This document shows positions 61,301 to 64,000 of a stretch of 64,000 bases of DNA, one piece after another; the first letter of the stretch is position 1; every line of letters begins with the position of its first letter. The position numbers and the translations under genes are program-made. The notes under the pieces were generated by a model. That model was not told where the DNA came from. It worked only from the letters and a program-made list of their open reading frames with translations, and did no database searches. Origin of the DNA: Pukyongia salina (GTDB lineage: Bacteria; Bacteroidota; Bacteroidia; Flavobacteriales; Flavobacteriaceae); NCBI RefSeq assembly GCF_002966125.1, contig NZ_CP027062.1, positions 1,116,001-1,180,000 on the forward strand. The letters are read 5' to 3'.

Positions 61301-61869
61301 AAGGCGAGAATGGTGAAGATGGAAAGGAAGGAAATGACGGAAAGGGCGATGGTGAACAGGGTGGAGAAGGAGGAAAATCCGGTGATGGCAAAGGAGGAAA
61401 TAATGGTGGCGGCAATGGAGACAGTGATGGTGAAGGAGGCGAAGGTGATAATGAGGACATGAACGGTTTATTGTACGAAATTTATAAAGAGCAGCAACAG
61501 CTTAGGCAGCAATTGGAAGATAGATTGAGCAAGGAAGGATTAAAAGGGAAAGGTGGCGATATCTTGCGAAAAATGGAAGGTGTGGAGCAACAACTATTGG
61601 ACAAGGGCTTTAATCAAAGAACCCTGCAACAAATGTTGAATTTACAGTATGAATTGCTGAAACTCGACGAGGCGGATTTTGAACAGGGACAGGAGAGCAG
61701 AAGAGAATCTGAGACTAATAGGACGAAGTACCAGAACACACTTCGCCTTAGCCCCGAGGAAATTAAAAAGTACTTCAATACTACCGAGATCCTTAACCGT
61801 GAAGCACTCCCACTCAAACCGGAGTTTAAGGAAAAAGTGCAGTCTTATTTTAAGAAGAATAATGGTTAG
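58393..61869 (+). CDS. DUF4175 family protein, large coiled-coil and Gly-rich
   Basis: The 1158-residue protein has N-terminal membrane helices (about 24-75 and 155-172), an extracytoplasmic region to about 500, and long charged coiled coils (EDEAENEQLQNQENTIKDLN to about 790, rich in Glu/Lys/Gln). The Gln-Gly repeat (QGQGQG..., DNA 61120-61180) and Gly/Glu-rich tract (61260-61450) are low-complexity. The C-terminus has LYEIYKEQQQLRQQLEDRLS. DUF4175 is characteristic of Bacteroidetes; function unknown. It overlaps ybeY by 8 nt and leads toward mnmG. Confidence 0.85.
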   Translation: MSTFSIIQQKLEQFIRKYYTNELIKGAILFFAIGLLYFLVTLLVEYFLWLDPLGRTVLFWLFVGVEAALFFRFIAFPLARLFNLQKGITHEEASRIIGNHFPQVSDKLLNVIQLNQNQRESELLMASIDQKASQLQPVPFKSAIDFRKNAKYLKYAAIPVVIFTLISVLGDKDIFSSSYERVVNYDTAYEPPAPFSFIVSNDELKAIENKPFTVKIRTEGEVIPENASISYNNETYYLQQTAPGFFEYTFLQPSNAIDFRLQANKVVSREYTIDVVKTPSMRAFEMFLDYPAYTGKRDEVLKSTGNATIPEGTNVSWRVNTLNTSAVALKTRDTIIEFGISEAEKGSNSEQQYEHSQRVYRKLDYAITTSNENLREYENLSFTLGVIKDEYPDIEVQSRQDSTHTQVVYFLGQISDDYGLTRLRLVYYPIGSEEEAQTAPLPVNKTTVDQFVYTFPGQLLLEDGVAYEYYFEVFDNDAIHNFKSSKSGVFSFRKLTKDEAENEQLQNQENTIKDLNKTLDELKQQDKTLEELSKIQKEKKELNWNDKKKLENFIKRQKQQEEMMKNFSKEMKENLENFQPENEEKDPFKEQLEKRLDENEERLKENEKLLDELERLQEKIEKEELTEKLEKLAKQNKNQEKNLEQLLELTKRYYVTKKAEKLAEEIYKLGEEQEKLADKPEEENTKEAQEELNEKFDEYKKEMEELQKENEGLKSPMDIPQDKLGEKKVDEEQQKATESLQKQDQQGAKPSQKKAGQKMKQMGQQMQAQMMQGQMQTISEDVDMLRQILDNLVVFSFEQEALMEEFKVTDYGNPVFGKKLNVQNDLKLNFQHIDDSLFALSLRQPLISEVINESITEVQYNIDKAMERLAENQMRQGISNQQYSVTGANELANLLSDLLNTMQNQMMMQGQGQGQGQGQGQGQGQGQGQGFQLPDIIKKQKSLSEQMQQGMGQKPGKAGEGEGEEGGEGKGENGEDGKEGNDGKGDGEQGGEGGKSGDGKGGNNGGGNGDSDGEGGEGDNEDMNGLLYEIYKEQQQLRQQLEDRLSKEGLKGKGGDILRKMEGVEQQLLDKGFNQRTLQQMLNLQYELLKLDEADFEQGQESRRESETNRTKYQNTLRLSPEEIKKYFNTTEILNREALPLKPEFKEKVQSYFKKNNG
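61120..61180 (+). repeat. Gln-Gly codon repeat in the DUF4175 gene
   Basis: The DNA repeats a GGNCAR-like hexamer (coding Gly-Gln) about ten times with synonymous variation (CAGGGT, CAAGGC, CAGGGA and so on). It can expand or contract by slippage, changing protein length in frame. Confidence 0.8.
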
Positions 61870-62278
61870 TTTTTATTCTGAAAATGATTTTTCCTTATCA
61901 AATGAAAAGGATGTTACTGGCTGGATTGGTTCTGTGATAACATCCGAAGGCTGTGAAGAAGGAGAGATTACATTTGTTTTTTGTGGCGATGAATATTTAC
62001 TAGATTTAAATCAAAAGTATTTAGATCATGACACCTATACCGATATTATTAGCTTCGATTATTCCTTAGGAAAAGAACTACACGGAGAGATCTATATTTC
62101 TACAGACAGGGTAGCAGAAAATGCGACCAGTTTCAAAGTTTCATTCACAGACGAATTGCATCGTGTTATTATTCATGGGATCCTGCATTTGTGCGGTTAC
62201 AAGGATAAATCTTCACAGGAGGAATCTATGATGCGTAAAAAGGAAAATGAGGCGCTAAGTTCTCGTAATTTTGTCTAG
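61862..62278 (+). CDS. ybeY: Endoribonuclease YbeY
   Basis: The 138-residue protein starts MVSFYSENDFSLSNEK and has the zinc motif HGILHLCGYKD as HxxxH-x5-D, in the family H-G-x-L-H-L-x-G-x-D pattern. It is a metal-dependent RNase acting in 16S rRNA maturation and ribosome quality control. An upstream-extended frame exists from 61679 but its added residues are not family-like and lie inside the DUF4175 gene. It overlaps DUF4175 by 8 nt, so translation may be coupled. mnmG follows with its own promoter and a parS. Confidence 0.92.
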   Translation: MVSFYSENDFSLSNEKDVTGWIGSVITSEGCEEGEITFVFCGDEYLLDLNQKYLDHDTYTDIISFDYSLGKELHGEIYISTDRVAENATSFKVSFTDELHRVIIHGILHLCGYKDKSSQEESMMRKKENEALSSRNFV

Positions 62279-62333
62279 GGGCTTGATATTCAGGTTTTTA
62301 AGTCTTTAACTCCCTGATTAATAGTTATTTAAC

Positions 62334-62341
62334 TATCTTTG
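62334..62341 (+). promoter_or_regulatory. Putative -7 element of mnmG promoter
   Basis: TATCTTTG matches TAnnTTTG. With ATG 62392 the leader would be about 44 nt and would contain the parS palindrome. Confidence 0.5.
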
Positions 62342-62365
62342 CGCACTATTTTTTATAATTTATAA

Positions 62366-62381
62366 TGTTCCACGTGGAACA
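62366..62381. other. parS-like ParB-binding site
   Basis: TGTTCCACGTGGAACA is a perfect 16-bp palindrome matching the broadly conserved chromosomal parS consensus (TGTTnCACGTGnAACA). ParB binds such sites as a sequence-specific dimer near the replication origin. It lies between the -7 element and the likely mnmG start codon, overlapping an alternative in-frame ATG at 62365. Only this one copy was seen in the window, although other CACGTG cores occur without the flanks. Confidence 0.85.
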
Positions 62382-62391
62382 AAGAGCAACA

Positions 62392-64000
62392 ATGTTTGAA
62401 AAGGAATATGATGTTATTGTAGTTGGGGCCGGGCATGCAGGATCTGAAGCGGCAGCTGCAGCAGCCAACATGGGCTCCAGCACCTTATTGATAACTATGA
62501 ATCTGCAAAATATTGGACAGATGTCATGCAACCCTGCTATGGGCGGAATTGCAAAAGGCCAGATAGTTAGAGAGATCGATGCGCTGGGCGGATATAGTGG
62601 GATCATTTCAGATAAAACGGCAATTCAGTTTAAAATGCTGAATAAGTCGAAAGGACCTGCCATGTGGAGCCCCAGGGTTCAGAGCGACAGAATGCGTTTT
62701 TCCGAAATGTGGAGATTGATGCTAGAACAAACACCAAATTTGGACTTTTACCAGGAAATGGTGTCTGGTTTGTTGGTGGAGAATAACAGGATAGTTGGGG
62801 TTAAGACTTCTCTTGGATTGGAAATAAGATCTAAAACAGTTGTGCTTACCAATGGCACCTTTCTAAATGGACTAATACATATAGGTGAAAAGCAATTTGG
62901 TGGCGGACGCGCAGGAGAAAAAGCGGCAACAGGAATTACTAAGGATCTTGTTGAGCTTGGGTTTGATGCCGGTAGAATGAAAACCGGAACCCCACCAAGA
63001 GTGGACGGCAGATCATTGGATTTCTCTAAAATGATCATTCAGCCCGGTGATGATGACCCTCAGAAATTTTCATACCTTGACATCACCCAGCCTCTTAAAG
63101 AACAGCTTGCTTGCCATATGTCTTATACTTCCGAAAAGGTTCATGATCTATTAAGGGAAGGTTTTGACAGATCACCTATGTTCAATGGAAGAATTAAAAG
63201 TATTGGCCCCAGGTACTGTCCGTCGATAGAAGACAAGATCAACAGATTTGCCGATAAAGACAGACACCAATTATTTGTAGAACCGGAAGGGTGGAATACG
63301 GTAGAATATTATGTAAATGGATTTTCCACCTCCCTCCCGGAAGATGTGCAGTTTAAAGCATTAAAAGAATGTGACGGTTTTGAAAACGTAAAATTCTTTA
63401 GACCGGGATATGCGATAGAATACGATTACTTTCCCCCCACACAACTTAAACACACCCTAGAGACGAAACTCGTAGAAGGATTATTCTTCGCCGGACAGAT
63501 CAATGGAACTACCGGTTACGAGGAGGCAGCCTCTCAAGGATTGATGGCGGGCATGAATGCGCATTTAAAAGTAAAGGAGAAGGATCCTTTTATCTTACAG
63601 CGAAATGAGGCCTATATTGGAGTTTTAATAGACGATTTAATCACAAAAGGCACGGAAGAGCCTTATAGAATGTTTACGTCACGTGCAGAATATCGAACCT
63701 TGTTAAGACAGGATAATGCAGATTTCAGACTTACACCTCGCTCTTTCGAGTTGGGGCTCGCTTCAGAAGAACGGATGAGGACCATGGAAAAGAAGAAAGA
63801 ACGATCCGATGCATTTGTGCGCTTTTTTAAAGAAACCAGTGTAACCCCCGAAGAGGCTAATCCGTTATTGAAGGCTAATAATTCGGCAGAAGTGAAGCAA
63901 AGCGATAAGATGTTCAAATTGTTTTCTCGTCCTGAGATGGACATGGAAGACATGAAGAAAATTAAAGCTGTTTCAGAATATATTTCAGAAAATAACCTGG
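62392..64000 (+). CDS. mnmG: tRNA uridine-5-carboxymethylaminomethyl modification enzyme MnmG, 5' part
   Basis: The reading frame stays open to the window end, so about 536 codons are present and the C-terminal part is cut off. It starts MFEKEYDVIVVGAGHAGSEA (FAD Rossmann motif), followed by QMSCNPAMGGIAKGQIVRE, KMKTGTPPRVDG-like text (RMKTGTPPR) and FAGQINGTTGYEEAASQG. With MnmE it modifies wobble uridine in tRNA. ATG 62392 is preferred over in-frame ATG 62365 because the family starts near residue MFxKEYDVIVV; the earlier one would encode the parS as FHVEQ. Confidence 0.93.
   Translation, partial: MFEKEYDVIVVGAGHAGSEAAAAAANMGSSTLLITMNLQNIGQMSCNPAMGGIAKGQIVREIDALGGYSGIISDKTAIQFKMLNKSKGPAMWSPRVQSDRMRFSEMWRLMLEQTPNLDFYQEMVSGLLVENNRIVGVKTSLGLEIRSKTVVLTNGTFLNGLIHIGEKQFGGGRAGEKAATGITKDLVELGFDAGRMKTGTPPRVDGRSLDFSKMIIQPGDDDPQKFSYLDITQPLKEQLACHMSYTSEKVHDLLREGFDRSPMFNGRIKSIGPRYCPSIEDKINRFADKDRHQLFVEPEGWNTVEYYVNGFSTSLPEDVQFKALKECDGFENVKFFRPGYAIEYDYFPPTQLKHTLETKLVEGLFFAGQINGTTGYEEAASQGLMAGMNAHLKVKEKDPFILQRNEAYIGVLIDDLITKGTEEPYRMFTSRAEYRTLLRQDNADFRLTPRSFELGLASEERMRTMEKKKERSDAFVRFFKETSVTPEEANPLLKANNSAEVKQSDKMFKLFSRPEMDMEDMKKIKAVSEYISENNL

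Noticed and set aside
61185-61460. Antisense frame with a Ser/Pro-rich translation over the DUF4175 tract
   Set aside because: It is the low-complexity complement of the Gly/Glu tract; composition is a shadow of the real gene.
61679-61861. Upstream extension of the YbeY frame
   Set aside because: The added residues are basic and not like YbeY, and lie inside the DUF4175 gene; the ATG at 61862 gives the normal family length.
18601-63690. Other CACGTG cores as further parS sites (for example near 18604, 38911, 57528 and 63680)
   Set aside because: The flanks do not match TGTTnCACGTGnAACA, so only 62366-62381 is kept.
1-64000. Mobile elements, CRISPR arrays, defence islands or phage genes
   Set aside because: No transposase or integrase, no regularly spaced repeats and no restriction or toxin-antitoxin genes were seen.

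Overview
The window is ordinary chromosomal DNA of a bacterium in Bacteroidetes, most likely a marine-type member of the Flavobacteriaceae. Evidence for this includes DUF4175, S9/S8/M1/S41 exported peptidases, a LytS-type TPR histidine kinase with a LytTR regulator, and both GlnRS and GluRS. Several promoters carry the Bacteroidetes -7 element TAnnTTTG, and Shine-Dalgarno sequences are absent or weak. No insertion sequence, phage, CRISPR array or rRNA operon was seen. About 65 protein genes, two tRNAs and one strong parS site are supported.

Layout. 0-8.3 kb: start of a surface protein, MATE pump, QueD, LpxH, RecJ, a CMD/AhpD-like protein, a uracil-DNA glycosylase, RsmI and a coiled-coil protein. 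8.3-16 kb: Tdk, Alr, MscL, Asd, a DoxX-like protein, a prolyl oligopeptidase lipoprotein, an orphan ABC ATPase and a secreted protein. 16-24 kb, mostly minus strand: GreA-like protein, MtgA, FAD oxidoreductase, then a lipid-synthesis block (AccC, AccB, FabH) with RpmF, YceD and PdxA, and divergent RibE. 24-34 kb: a small C-terminally anchored protein, a CAU tRNA, methylmalonyl-CoA epimerase, RbfA, a LolC/E-type permease, DusB, LepA, the kinase/regulator pair and an exported barrel-like protein. 34-44 kb: CPA-type antiporter, MBL hydrolase, S8 and M1 peptidases, RnpA, S41 peptidase and sterol desaturase-like protein. 44-51 kb: Amt, ElaA-like GNAT, CDF transporter, RpiB, a 0.5-kb AT-rich gap, DUF2007-like protein, RNase R, LysE-type protein and tRNA-Cys. 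51-64 kb: FolB, GlnRS, CPBP protease, a Cys-rich secreted protein, SPFH protein, a barrel-like protein, GluRS, DUF4175, YbeY and the 5' part of MnmG.

Functionally this is housekeeping (translation, tRNA modification, wall and lipid synthesis, cofactors) with exported peptidases and envelope proteins interleaved. The most notable non-coding observation is a perfect 16-bp parS palindrome in the mnmG leader at 62366-62381. About 14.6 kb away is an AT-rich gap (47.3-47.8 kb) with several DnaA-box-like words. Together they make it plausible that the window lies near the replication origin. That is inference and needs whole-chromosome skew. Seven tail-to-tail gene pairs have a gap of at most 3 nt or overlap, leaving no room for ordinary terminators between them. 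I did not find a clearly new multi-gene system; the best unexplained items are listed as findings.
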